Shown here: positions 7,352 through 15,800 of the stretch, in pieces
Position numbering within the stretch: the first letter of the stretch is position 1
How the letters are laid out: each line of letters begins with the position of its first letter
Assembly (NCBI GenBank): GCA_002005505.1
Contig: KV908533.1
Location: 246,483 to 263,982, forward strand
Length of the DNA stretch: 17,500 bases
DNA from: Botryococcus braunii
Taxonomy: Eukaryota > Chlorophyta > Trebouxiophyceae
Direction: 5' to 3'
Translations under genes and position numbers: made by a program
Notes under the pieces: generated by a model
What the model saw: only the letters and a program-made list of their open reading frames with translations
The model's database searches: none
What the model was told of the DNA's origin: nothing

Positions 7352-7763
7352 ACATGGGAGCGTCCTCGCTCACATCAGAGCAGTCATCACGAGCAAGACT
7401 CTGTAAGGTAAGAGTTCTTCAAGCAGTGTACATGCTGTCTACACTCAAGCAACAATATTTTTTTACACACATAGCTTAGGCGACAAATTTGTTGAGCCTC
7501 CAATGGTGAGGTACGCCAGGGTACGTCAGTGAGCTTCGTTCATCATCATTCATTGCTTGAAATTGTCATGGCGGGCTTCAAAGTGGATCGATGATCTACA
7601 CTTAACATCATGCGCGCGCTATACAGCTCACCGTACTGAACTTCCCACTTGTATAACAACGGGGTGACACGCGGGGAGCAACTAAGCCCTTCTCCCTCCC
7701 CCCGGCGGGCAGCCATGCTGTACCCGCAACAAACAAGTGCAGGAAAAGATCGCCTCTCCGTGT
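7352..7763 (-). other. chromovirus non-coding region between pol and PPT
   Basis: About 410 bp with no recognisable gene. After the pol TAG the same frame stays open for some 50 codons before a TGA but shows no motif. I see nothing else definite; it is the 3' untranslated part of the element. Confidence 0.6.
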
Positions 7764-10700
7764 CTAAGTCCGCCTCTTCTTAGGCGCAGTATTCGTAGTT
7801 GCTGAGGCAGGCGCATTACTTCGCTTCTTAGTACCGTTGCCTGCAGCCGCGACACCTTGCGTGCGCTTCCTTGTTCCCACCTTCTCATTGAGAGCGCGAC
7901 CAGCCCAGTACTCCTGGACAACCTCTTGGGCATGTTCTATTAAGCCTGCTTCTGGTTCCCATGAGTTTCGCTTAGGCCCGTAGCCTTTCCATTTCACCAA
8001 GTATTCTTTCTTCGGCGCATGGTGCGCAGCCTTCGTCTCTCGATGCATCAAAATACACTCCACCTCGTATTCCCAATCACCATCAACCCAATCTGGCGGA
8101 GGTGAGGGAGCCACATTGACACCCTTATGATATGGCTTCAACAGCGACACATGAAACACATTGTGAATGGTGTACTCATCAGGCAACTCCAGCCTATATG
8201 CAACAGCGCCAATCCTAGCCAAAATCTTGAATGGCCCAATGAAACGAGGCAAAAACTTCTTGGTGCCAGGATGCTTCCAACGAATATTCTTAGTGGACAA
8301 GAGTACTTCTTGCCCAACTTCATACTCAACATGTCTGCGCCCCTGGTTAGCATAAGTGCGCTGCCTATCTTGTGCCTCAATCAGGTTGCGCTTCGCTAAC
8401 GCGAGATCATCATGCAACTTTATAGCAAATCTTTTAGCCGACGGAAAAGTGGTCCCAGAAATCACTGCAAACGGCTCAATAGGATCCTCCCCATACACCA
8501 ACCGGAATGGAGTTGTGCGAACGGATTCTTGATAAGCATTGTTATAAGCGAATTGTGCGGCTGGCACATGCACATCCCAATCATGTTGTGTAGGACTAAC
8601 ATAATGCCGCAACATGTCTTCCACAATGCGATTCATACGCTCAGTTTGGCCATCAGTCTGTGGATGATAAGCCGTTGAAAAGACAGACCTCGTGCCCAAA
8701 ATTTTAAACAACGCTTTAGTGAAGGCACTCGTGAACACCGTTCCGCGATCAGTCAACACCTCTTTAGGCATACCGTGCAGCTTAAACACACGATCCACAA
8801 ACACATCAGCAAGACCTTCAGCAGACAGCTGATCAGTTGTTGGGATGAAATGCGCATATTTAGACAGTCTGTCCACAACCACAAGGATAGCATCATTCCC
8901 GTTCACCGTTTTGGGTGAGTCAGTAATAAAATCCATGGAGATGCTTTCCCACCTTCGTGAAGGAATTGGTAGAGGCTGCAGCAGACCAGCTGGCAGTGAG
9001 GTATCCACCTTGTTGCGCTGGCACGCATCGCAAACGCGAAGAAAATCTTCAACACCTTCCCTCAGCTTCGGCCACCAAAAATACCGTTGTATTTTCTCCA
9101 ACATTTTAGTCCGGGCCACATGGCCTGCCTGTGGCACTTCATGGTTTTCTTTGAGAATGGCTTCTTTGAGCTCTTTATCTTTACCATCTGCCATTTCGGG
9201 AACATACATTGCTTTTCCACGGAACCAGTAACCATCTTTAGCGACCAACTTCGCTCTTTGTCTTTTACGCCCATCCCTTAGAAGATGATCCTTCTCATAC
9301 GCGGTCCGTATGCGGTGCAACCAGTCTTCCCCCTCGGGGCACCACATGGTGAACCCATCCGGGCACGCGTCGCCCGAGTCACTTGCTGCTCCAGGGACCA
9401 CCCCACCTAATGGCGGGGCCGGACCGCCTCCAGTGGAACGCGCCCCCTTGCGCGTAAGTACAGCACACCTAATACGATGACCAATGCCGCGCCCCCCCAT
9501 CGCGGCCCTATGCTGAACAGAGCCCCTAGGAGTGTGCACCAAAGAACTAACGACGAACGCTGGATTCCTACTCAAAGGGTCCGCAACATTAGTACGACCG
9601 GGCTCATACTTCCACTCTATAGAGTACATCTGGAGCAACTCCGACCACCTGGCTTGCCGAGGGCTCAAAACCGATTGGGACGGCAAAAACGTGTTTGCTG
9701 CATGATCAGTGACCACTTCAAAGGGTTTCCCAAGGAGATAACATCGCCAATCAGTCAATGCCATACACACTGCAGCCAACTCTTGCTCGGTGACATGATA
9801 ATTTCTCTCAGCATCAGAAAATTTCCGGCTCATATAGGCACATGGGCGTCCATTTTGCTCAAGCACAGCACCAACACCATTCTTTGAGGCATCACACACG
9901 ACCCGAAACTTAGGCGCATCCGGGGAGAGATCGGGGATTGCCAACACTGGGGCATTTGTGATGGCCCACTTCAACCCATCAAAGGCTTTTTGACATGTAT
10001 CAGTCCACAGCCAAGGGACACCTTTGCGCAATAAGTGATTCAACGGGGCAGCAAGTTGACTATACCCCTGCACAAATTTCCGCGAAAAATTGCAGAGGCC
10101 CAAAAACTGTCGTACCTCAGTGGCCGTCGTCGGTACGACCCACTTCATCACTGCTGCGACTTTATCCGGATCAATCTTGATTCCATGCTTCCCCACAATA
10201 AAGCCAAGATAGCGTAGTTCAGGCTGACAAAAAGAACACTTCTTTAGCTTCACAAACAATTTCTCTTCACGTAGGCGCTCGAACACTTTTTGCAAATGCT
10301 CTTTATGCTCTTCCTCGGTTTTAGAGAAGATCAAAACATCATCAAGGTACACTACCACAAAGCCTTCAGCCACAAAGTCATGGAATACGCGATTCATCAT
10401 ACGTTGAAAAGTAGCGGGGGCATTTGTCAAACCGAAGGGTAGAACTTTGAACTCAGAATGGCCAAAAGGAACACGGAAAGCAGTTTTGGGAACATCTTCC
10501 TCTTGCAAGCGAATTTGATGATAACCAGAGAGTAAATCAAGACTTGTAAAGCACACAGCACCTTGCAGTTTATCAAGCAACTCATCAATCCGCGGGAGAG
10601 GATAACGATCAGGGACAGTAATGCGGTTTAAGGCACGATAGTCGATAACCATACGCAACGTGTCATCCTTTTTCTTCACAAACAGAACAGGGCTGCTAAA

Positions 10701-10937
10701 CGGACTGCAACTTGGTTGAATCAATCCCTGCTCAAGAAGTTCAGCAACCTGTCTCTGTGCTTCTTGCAACTCAGGCAAAGCTAAACGGTAACCAGGTCGG
10801 GATGGAGGAACATGTTCACTATACAATGGGATAGTGTGGAACAGATGTCTGTCAGGAGGTAGGCCTTCTAATTTCTTGCCTATCAACATGTTCATGCCCT
10901 TGCTCATCCGAGCGTGTCTCGTTATCATGCCCTTCAT
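7764..10937 (-). CDS. pol: chromovirus pol: RT-RNaseH-integrase-chromodomain
   Basis: 1057 codons from an ATG at 10937, no internal stop. Residues: RT about 55-250 with FTSLDLLSGYHQI, LPFGLTNAP and YLDD (197-200); RNase H about 340-455 with Asp349, Glu386, Asp411 and Asp453; Gly/Pro-rich linker 460-540; integrase H2C2 zinc finger (His599, His606, Cys636, Cys639) and DDE core Asp669, Asp730, Glu766, with 35 residues between the last two; GPY/F-like RFIGPFKI near 898-905; chromodomain about 955-1011 (YLVKWKGY, SWEPE); Lys/Arg-rich tail. Chromodomains steer integration to particular histone marks. The frame overlaps the protease frame by 86 nt in the +1 register. A TAA lies just upstream, so synthesis needs a frameshift or reinitiation at 10937. 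The stop is TAG. Confidence 0.95.
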   Translation of the reverse strand: MKGMITRHARMSKGMNMLIGKKLEGLPPDRHLFHTIPLYSEHVPPSRPGYRLALPELQEAQRQVAELLEQGLIQPSCSPFSSPVLFVKKKDDTLRMVIDYRALNRITVPDRYPLPRIDELLDKLQGAVCFTSLDLLSGYHQIRLQEEDVPKTAFRVPFGHSEFKVLPFGLTNAPATFQRMMNRVFHDFVAEGFVVVYLDDVLIFSKTEEEHKEHLQKVFERLREEKLFVKLKKCSFCQPELRYLGFIVGKHGIKIDPDKVAAVMKWVVPTTATEVRQFLGLCNFSRKFVQGYSQLAAPLNHLLRKGVPWLWTDTCQKAFDGLKWAITNAPVLAIPDLSPDAPKFRVVCDASKNGVGAVLEQNGRPCAYMSRKFSDAERNYHVTEQELAAVCMALTDWRCYLLGKPFEVVTDHAANTFLPSQSVLSPRQARWSELLQMYSIEWKYEPGRTNVADPLSRNPAFVVSSLVHTPRGSVQHRAAMGGRGIGHRIRCAVLTRKGARSTGGGPAPPLGGVVPGAASDSGDACPDGFTMWCPEGEDWLHRIRTAYEKDHLLRDGRKRQRAKLVAKDGYWFRGKAMYVPEMADGKDKELKEAILKENHEVPQAGHVARTKMLEKIQRYFWWPKLREGVEDFLRVCDACQRNKVDTSLPAGLLQPLPIPSRRWESISMDFITDSPKTVNGNDAILVVVDRLSKYAHFIPTTDQLSAEGLADVFVDRVFKLHGMPKEVLTDRGTVFTSAFTKALFKILGTRSVFSTAYHPQTDGQTERMNRIVEDMLRHYVSPTQHDWDVHVPAAQFAYNNAYQESVRTTPFRLVYGEDPIEPFAVISGTTFPSAKRFAIKLHDDLALAKRNLIEAQDRQRTYANQGRRHVEYEVGQEVLLSTKNIRWKHPGTKKFLPRFIGPFKILARIGAVAYRLELPDEYTIHNVFHVSLLKPYHKGVNVAPSPPPDWVDGDWEYEVECILMHRETKAAHHAPKKEYLVKWKGYGPKRNSWEPEAGLIEHAQEVVQEYWAGRALNEKVGTRKRTQGVAAAGNGTKKRSNAPASATTNTAPKKRRT

Positions 10938-11688
10938 TCTTGCTTACCATGCCCACAAACACTGGACAGCCTTGCTTCATACAGCGCGCCAAATGCCTCG
11001 CTGAGATGACAGTGGACTTCTTTCTAGCGCTCTTAGCAGTAGCAGAAATGGACTTAACAATCACGCCTCGCCCTCTGTTCCAAAATGTACACGTATCTTC
11101 CGCTACATCAATCTTGGCCTTATAACGCTTAAGGAAATCCATGCCCAACAAGACATCACAGTCACCAGCCAATTTTGGTAGCACATAGTAAGTATGCACA
11201 CAAGGCAAAGACTTGAAAACTGTTCTCAACTTCACTTGATGCACCACTTTTGCAATGTCACCCGTGGCCACTTCCACTTCCAATTCATCCACTTGTTGCG
11301 GGGTTATGTTCACTCGCTTCAGAAATTCTGCCGAGATGAATGAGAGTTCTCCCCCGGTATCAACTGCACAATCAGCGGTTGCCCCTGCAACCATACCGCG
11401 CAAGACCATTTGCGCTTCGGGGTGTTCTTTTCTCACCATTGATATACTGGGCCTCTTCTTGTCATACCACACTTCAAAAGACCACGGGGCCACAATTCTC
11501 TCTTTACTTTTTAAAAGGGGAGCAACACTTACTGCCTTAGCCACTCGTTTGGGCAAAACAAAATAAGCGCCAATCTGACGGGCATTCTTCTTCAGGGCAT
11601 TATACTCGGAGAGCACTTCATGGGCTTTTTCGGGCTTAAGCACGAACGCATACACATGACATCTTGCAGGTTCACTTGGGGTAGATCT
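10852..11688 (-). CDS. pro: chromovirus protease region
   Basis: A frame open between a TGA at 11689-11691 and a TGA at 10852. It carries a retroviral-type aspartic protease: CAVDTGGELSFIS has the catalytic Asp-Thr-Gly (near 11361-11353), followed about 85 residues later by DVLLGMDFL, the usual Leu-Leu-Gly partner. The protease would cut Gag-Pol into mature proteins. Relative to gag (11592-12608) it is in the -1 frame and overlaps by 97 nt; relative to pol it is one base behind. There is no convincing ATG at its start (a GTG at 11655 is the best alternative start), so it is probably read as a continuation of gag. CCG-AAA-AAG (11625-11633, gag frame) is an imperfect slippery candidate. Confidence 0.85.
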   Translation of the reverse strand, partial: RSTPSEPARCHVYAFVLKPEKAHEVLSEYNALKKNARQIGAYFVLPKRVAKAVSVAPLLKSKERIVAPWSFEVWYDKKRPSISMVRKEHPEAQMVLRGMVAGATADCAVDTGGELSFISAEFLKRVNITPQQVDELEVEVATGDIAKVVHQVKLRTVFKSLPCVHTYYVLPKLAGDCDVLLGMDFLKRYKAKIDVAEDTCTFWNRGRGVIVKSISATAKSARKKSTVISARHLARCMKQGCPVFVGMVSKNEGHDNETRSDEQGHEHVDRQEIRRPTS

Positions 11689-12608
11689 TCACAAACAAGG
11701 ATTTCAATTCTTGGTCCCCATTCCAAACAAACATGAGCAGCCACAAGTTTTGAGAAAGATAAGTCTTCATACCAGCCAAAGCGTCCACGCCCACGAGATG
11801 ATCCACGCCCACTCGGTGCATTGCTGCGACCAGAATTTGGGGGACCGGCGTGATGTGCTGGGGCTTGGGGTACCCGCGCAGATCCTTGCGAGAACCCGGG
11901 AGTCATAGGGCACTCGGACTGCTTGTGGCCAGGGAGGCCACACCCATAACAAGTGAGCGGCATGGACTGGGATGGAAAAGACCCATGATGAAAACCCGGG
12001 ACATGGCGATGATGCGAGCGATCACCGCGATCAAAACCGCGACCACGAGCACGAAACCCACGAGCCTTAAACACACCGCGCGGACGACCAAACCCACGAT
12101 CGAAACGACCAAACCCACGATAAGCATGGTGATTCGAAGGAAACATATCGGAACCGCGCGAACGAAACCCTTCAGCGAGGCTGACAGCGACAGTATCATC
12201 GAGCCCATGAGCGATCTGGTAGAGCTCCATATACGAATCGAAAGCACGGCCAGTTTTGTGGTTAATTCGACACTGAGAATGCAACGATGCACGCAACCCA
12301 TTCAGAAAATTCGTAACCTTCTCATTCTCCGTGACCTCCCCACCAGGCATGGAATTCAGGTCGGCAAGAGCGGAGTTAAACGCCAAGGCATACTCCTGAA
12401 CAGACTTCGAACCTTGACGAACCCCCTGCCAGTGGCGGCGGGCCTCCGTCACCCCTACATTCTTGTCATAAAAATCAAACAGGAATTGCTGAAAATCTTC
12501 GAAAGTAGGGGAAGGATGGGTTACGACATACGAGGACCAGTGACCCTGAATGCTTGTAGAGAGAAATGAGACGCCAACGCGAAGCTTTTGCTGGTCATCG
12601 TTGATTCC
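11592..12608 (-). CDS. gag: chromovirus gag, main part with zinc knuckle
   Basis: Nucleocapsid/capsid protein, open from just after a TAG at 12609-12611. The first 120 residues look like the Retrotrans_gag capsid domain (KLRVGVSFL, HWSSYV, F-x-x-FYDKNVGV, RQGSKSVQEYALAFN). An Arg/Gly-rich tract follows (about 12122-11990; FGRFDRGFGRPRG, RGFRARGRGFDRG), then a canonical CCHC knuckle CYGCGLPGHKQSEC (CX2CX4HX4C, 11910-11951) that binds element RNA, then a low-complexity Gly/Ser/Pro tail. It lacks an N-terminus in this frame; that is in the adjacent frame (12595-12864). The frame runs past the gag-protease shift region to a TGA at 11592. Confidence 0.88.
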   Translation of the reverse strand, partial: GINDDQQKLRVGVSFLSTSIQGHWSSYVVTHPSPTFEDFQQFLFDFYDKNVGVTEARRHWQGVRQGSKSVQEYALAFNSALADLNSMPGGEVTENEKVTNFLNGLRASLHSQCRINHKTGRAFDSYMELYQIAHGLDDTVAVSLAEGFRSRGSDMFPSNHHAYRGFGRFDRGFGRPRGVFKARGFRARGRGFDRGDRSHHRHVPGFHHGSFPSQSMPLTCYGCGLPGHKQSECPMTPGFSQGSARVPQAPAHHAGPPNSGRSNAPSGRGSSRGRGRFGWYEDLSFSKLVAAHVCLEWGPRIEILVCEDLPQVNLQDVMCMRSCLSPKKPMKCSPSIMP

Positions 12609-12864
12609 CTATCTTTAGAAATTTAACAGTAGCGACGTAAAACTGGGCAATCGAACTAATGCTCAGATCCGTATGATCGCCGACATCGTAGTTATCGCGC
12701 GCCACCTCGACCTTACACTTCGCCATCAGTTCATCCTTCTTACGAAACCTTGGGTAGTCACTATCAAGCGTGAGATCCAGTGCATCAAGCTCGGCAACAT
12801 CGCTGGCCGCCCCCAACTTCTCACAATACGACGTAACCAACGTGGTGAAAGTAGCTGCCGACAT
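12595..12864 (-). CDS. gag: chromovirus gag N-terminus, separate frame
   Basis: 89 residues from the ATG at 12864 (Met-Ser-Ala-Ala-Thr), which lies 37 nt after the PBS. This is the first ATG-led frame after the 5' LTR. The sequence is mixed and charged (RFRKKDELMAKCKVEVARD) and ends …FLKIGNQR at a TGA; I recognise no domain by itself. One base further on, the main gag frame takes over (…NDDQQKLRVGVSFL), so the two are probably one protein. The overlap in which a +1 shift could occur is only 14 nt (12595-12608) and ends CGA-TGA-C. It could be a recent indel or a programmed shift at a stop codon. Confidence 0.7.
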   Translation of the reverse strand: MSAATFTTLVTSYCEKLGAASDVAELDALDLTLDSDYPRFRKKDELMAKCKVEVARDNYDVGDHTDLSISSIAQFYVATVKFLKIGNQR

Positions 12865-12900
12865 TATACCCAACAGGTAGATTAGCAAAACCTTGCTTTA

Positions 12901-12913
12901 CTCGCCGATACCA
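12901..12913 (-). promoter_or_regulatory. primer binding site (tRNA-Met-like)
   Basis: On the element strand TGGTATCGGCGAG starts 3 nt after the 5' LTR. The TGGTATC start is that of the initiator-Met PBS of many Ty3/gypsy and Ty1/copia elements (TGGTATCAGAGC in plants). The later bases differ, so the exact tRNA must be matched in the host genome. Confidence 0.8.
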
Positions 12914-12916
12914 CCT

Positions 12917-13120
12917 TATAGTGGCAAAGGAAGAGAGAGAGAGAGACGAGACACCAGTCAGGTTAGAGCATTCAGCGGAATCTGTTACAAGCCGGTCAGC
13001 ACCGGGACTTCCTTCGACGCCAAGACGCGTGCCACTTTCCAGAACCTTCATTTCAGGACCCGGCAGCTTCCTGCCCAAAATCCTACACATTTCAGGACCT
13101 GGCAGCTTCCTGCCGTTACA
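12917..13120 (-). repeat. 5' LTR of the chromovirus
   Basis: 204 bp, matching 7133-7336 with one mismatch (12965). It holds the element promoter. Apparent frames reading through it on the + strand into LINE-A are chimeric and not genes. Confidence 0.93.
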
Positions 13121-13125
13121 GGTTC
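13121..13125. repeat. target-site duplication of the chromovirus, right copy (GGTTC)
   Basis: This abuts the TGTAAC end of the 5' LTR and equals 7128-7132. It also encodes the Gly-Ser at the start of LINE-A ORF2 piece 3. Confidence 0.9.
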
Positions 13126-15541
13126 TCAGGCTAGGACTCGCCCCCATCAGCCGTTTTATGACCAGGAATGTGTTAGACTCAAGCGGGACTGGCGGCGGGC
13201 TGGTCGCCTCCACGGGTTTTCTGCCCCCTTGGTACGTGGACTCGAGCGGCACTACCACTCTTATGTGCGATCCCGTAAACGGGCGTGGCTCATGTCCCAG
13301 TTAGAAGAGTGTGTTGCTCTCTTTCATACCTGCCCTCGTCAGTTTTGGCGGACCTTCCGTGGCCATCCCCCTTCTTTGCCCTTGCCCTTACATGACCATG
13401 AGGTTTGGAACACTTTCATGTCTGAGTTCACTCCGGGGGATATTGACACCCCGGACGAACCCCTTATGCCCTTGTCGGAAGTGGCATATCCGACCACCCT
13501 CGTACCCGACGTATCGCTTAACCAACCCTTCACCTTACAGGAAATGGAGGATGCTCTTAGTGCCTTGCACACAGGGAGGAGTGTTGGGTTTCAGGGTTTT
13601 CCCTCTGAATTTCTTCGATTTGCCCAACGCCCCCCGGACCCCCAAACAGGCCGACAGGACCCCCATATCCTGGCACCGATTCTGTTAACCATTGTCAATG
13701 CTATGTTTCAGGCGGGGACAATTCCACCTCATTTCAATGTGTCCCGGGTGGTCCCCGTGTTCAAACCAGGGGCAAAGGACGCTCTGGATCCGGCGAATTA
13801 CCGCCCTCTTGCTGTCCCTGAACCCTTCATGCGGCTGTACGCCACCCTGTTGAACACTAGGCTTATTCGGCACGTGGAATCCAAGGGGTTGCGCTGTCAG
13901 GCCCAAACGGGGTTCCGCCCGGGCTTCTCCACATTGCATCAGCTTTTTGCGATCCAACACTTCATTGACCTTGCTACCAAAGATCACCCCTTATTCTTAT
14001 GCTCTTTAGATTTAAGTAAAGCCTATGATCGGGTTCCTCGCCCCCTTCTTTGGGAGGCCTTAACTCGGGTGGGGGTACCGGACCAATTCTTGGCTGCTGT
14101 TAAATCTTTATATGAAGATGCCCAAGTCACTTTATGTGTAGGGGGCACCTCTGGGGAGCTCCTGAAGCCTCAGGTCGGTATCCTCCAAAGGTCCCCTATA
14201 AGTCCTACTCTGTTTGGTCTTTATTCGGATGGTCTGATTCGTTATATTGAAGCTCGGTGTCCGGGTGTGGGACCCGCCACCCGGGATGGTCGTTGTGTCC
14301 CTATTCAAGGTTATGCTGATGATTATACACTCCAGGCCAAGTCCCTGGAGGAGTTGCAGGCTCACCTTCTCCCCGCTGCTTCAGAGTGGTGCCAGTCCGC
14401 ACGTATGCGGGTGCGTGTTCCTAAGTGCCATGCCATGGTCTTCCCCCCCTCGAAGGACGCCCCCCCTCCCGTGCTGTATGAGGGTCAACCCCTGCCTCAG
14501 GTGACCCAGGCTCGTCATTTAGGTGTCATGCTTTCTACGGCTTCAGGCATTGGGGCCACCTTTGGCCATTTACGTGGTAAGATGTGGGGGGCCTGGTCTA
14601 CTATTAGCACGCGTTATGGTAACCTCAAATGTGCCACCTCGATCGGTATTCTCTTGCGTCTCTTCTTAGCATGTGTGGTGCCTGCCTGCTCATATGGGTG
14701 TGAGGTTTGGGGTCTACGGGTGTTTTCCCCATCTTCCACTCGGCCCTCCGCTAAGGATTTAGAAAAGGATTTTCTTACTATGTTACGGATGATCCTTGGG
14801 GTTCGTCAAACGGTCCGCACCGATGTGCTCCTTGCTGAGGTTGGCGTTTGGCCCCTTCATCATATCTGGTTCAAGCGTGTGGTCACTTTTTGGAACTCTC
14901 TGGTGGATCTCCCAGCCGACCACTTGTATGCACGTATTCATAGGGACTCATGCTACTATGGCGTAACGCCTCGTTCCCCGTCCTGGGCGGGTTCTTTTAT
15001 CGCTGCCCTTCGCCGCTTAGGTTACCCTTATGCGGCTGATTGTCAGCGCCCGCAGCCCGTTGATATGGATACCTTTTTAGCTCTCATTAGGCAGGCCAAT
15101 ACCCTCCCTGTGGCCTCTCTCCATGTCTCCCCTCGGTTAGCCCCTGCTGATCCCCAGCTATGTACTTATGTGCGGTGGTTTGCGCGCCCCACTAAGGCTC
15201 AGCGCTCCCGCCTCCTTTATCTGTCTCTTGATGTTGCCAAGGTCCGGCTCTTTCTCAGGTTTCGTCTTGGTGTTCATGGCCTCCCCATTGACATGGGCCG
15301 CAGACAACGTCTTCCGCGCCTTCAGCGCCTGTGTGATATGTGTGGCTCCTCTGTGGGTGATGAACACCACTTTGTCTTTCACTGTCCCGCTCTTATTGCG
15401 GTGCGGGACCGTTATCCCCACTTGTTTGTGGGTCCTTCTAGATCTCTTCGGCAGTTCATTTGGCACGCTGACTTGCGTGCGGTCGTCTCCTTTATCTCGG
15501 ATGCATTCCAGGCTCGTGCTGATTTACGCCGGCTACGGTGA
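13126..15541 (+). pseudogene. LINE-A ORF2, piece 3: reverse transcriptase and C-terminal zinc motif
   Basis: About 800 codons with no stop until TGA at 15539. It aligns along its length with LINE-B ORF2 from residue 332 ([14 protein letters not shown] against PFFTHQCFALKREW) to the end. Landmarks: [20 protein letters not shown], motif [12 protein letters not shown], motif B region [15 protein letters not shown] at 14312-14323, GYPYAADCQ, and [18 protein letters not shown] (CCHC, zf-RVT-like, about 15332-15390). Motif B reads Gln-Arg where LINE-B and the family have Gln-Gly (AGG at 14189-14191, one G-to-A from GGG). This probably harms the enzyme on top of the insertions. The C-terminus differs from LINE-B after FQ. 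Confidence 0.9.
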
Positions 15542-15726
15542 CTTGGCCGCAGCCACGTCTGTGGCTGCCCCCCCCCTATCCCCCCTTCCCTCCCCTTTTC
15601 GTTTGCTCAGTTATGCCTTCGCTCTTCGCTTGGCCACTTCTTGTGGTCAGTTCTTCCTAGTTTTGGCTTGTGTGTGTGTTGTGGACATCTCATCATGCCC
15701 TCGTGGCTGGACAGATGTAACTTCTT
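15542..15726 (+). other. LINE-A 3' UTR with stem-loop
   Basis: This runs from the ORF2 stop to the inferred 3' end. It contains a perfect 7-bp stem CAGCCAC-GTCT-GTGGCTG (15550-15567), followed by a C/T-rich stretch. It ends with GGCTGG-ACA-GATGTAACTTCTT, the counterpart of the LINE-B terminus. No poly(A) is present. Beyond 15726 the sequence CTTTTTACAAG is taken as flank. Confidence 0.65.
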
Positions 15727-15800
15727 CTTTTTACAAGAGTGGAGTAAAAAAGACCAGCCCAATGTTCAGGGACCCAAACCCCAATGTTTCAAGCTATGAG
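15727..15800. other. gap between LINE-A 3' end and the RLE-type LINE
   Basis: 74 bp with no gene. It lies directly after the stop codon of the opposite-strand element at 15801-17498 and is probably part of that element's 3' UTR, into which LINE-A may have inserted. It contains an imperfect repeat of CCAATGTT. Confidence 0.45.

Larger units (their letters stand above)
7133..13120 (-). mobile_element. Ty3/gypsy LTR retrotransposon, chromovirus type
   Basis: A complete 5988-bp element, antisense to LINE-A. On its own strand: 5' LTR (13120-12917), PBS, gag (12864-11592, two frames), protease (11688-10852), RT-RNaseH-integrase-chromodomain (10937-7764), non-coding stretch, PPT, 3' LTR (7336-7133). 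The 5-bp duplications and LTRs differing at one of 204 positions point to recent insertion. The gene order (RT before integrase) and the terminal chromodomain place it among chromoviruses. The polyprotein is spread over four frames, so the copy is either inactive or relies on recoding. Confidence 0.93.
470..15726 (+). mobile_element. LINE-A: L1-like non-LTR retrotransposon, split by two later insertions
   Basis: ORF1 (558-1490) and ORF2 (1491-15541, in three pieces) lie in the order expected of an L1-like LINE. The 3' end near 15726 is placed by its match to the mapped 3' end of LINE-B: both show GGCTGG, a short spacer, then GATGTAA-Y-T-Y-CTT. The 5' end near 470 is uncertain. Without LINE-B (2327-6958 including one duplication copy) and the chromovirus (7133-13125 including one copy), the element would be about 4.6 kb, close to the 4625 bp of LINE-B. 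It is dead in its present form because ORF2 is interrupted twice, and its RT also carries a Gly-to-Arg change in the QG motif. Confidence 0.85.

Noticed and set aside
12893..13120. N-terminal 76 codons of a long + strand frame reaching 15541
   Set aside because: They translate the chromovirus PBS and LTR. The real LINE-A ORF2 enters only at the duplication at 13121; the join is a chance chimera.
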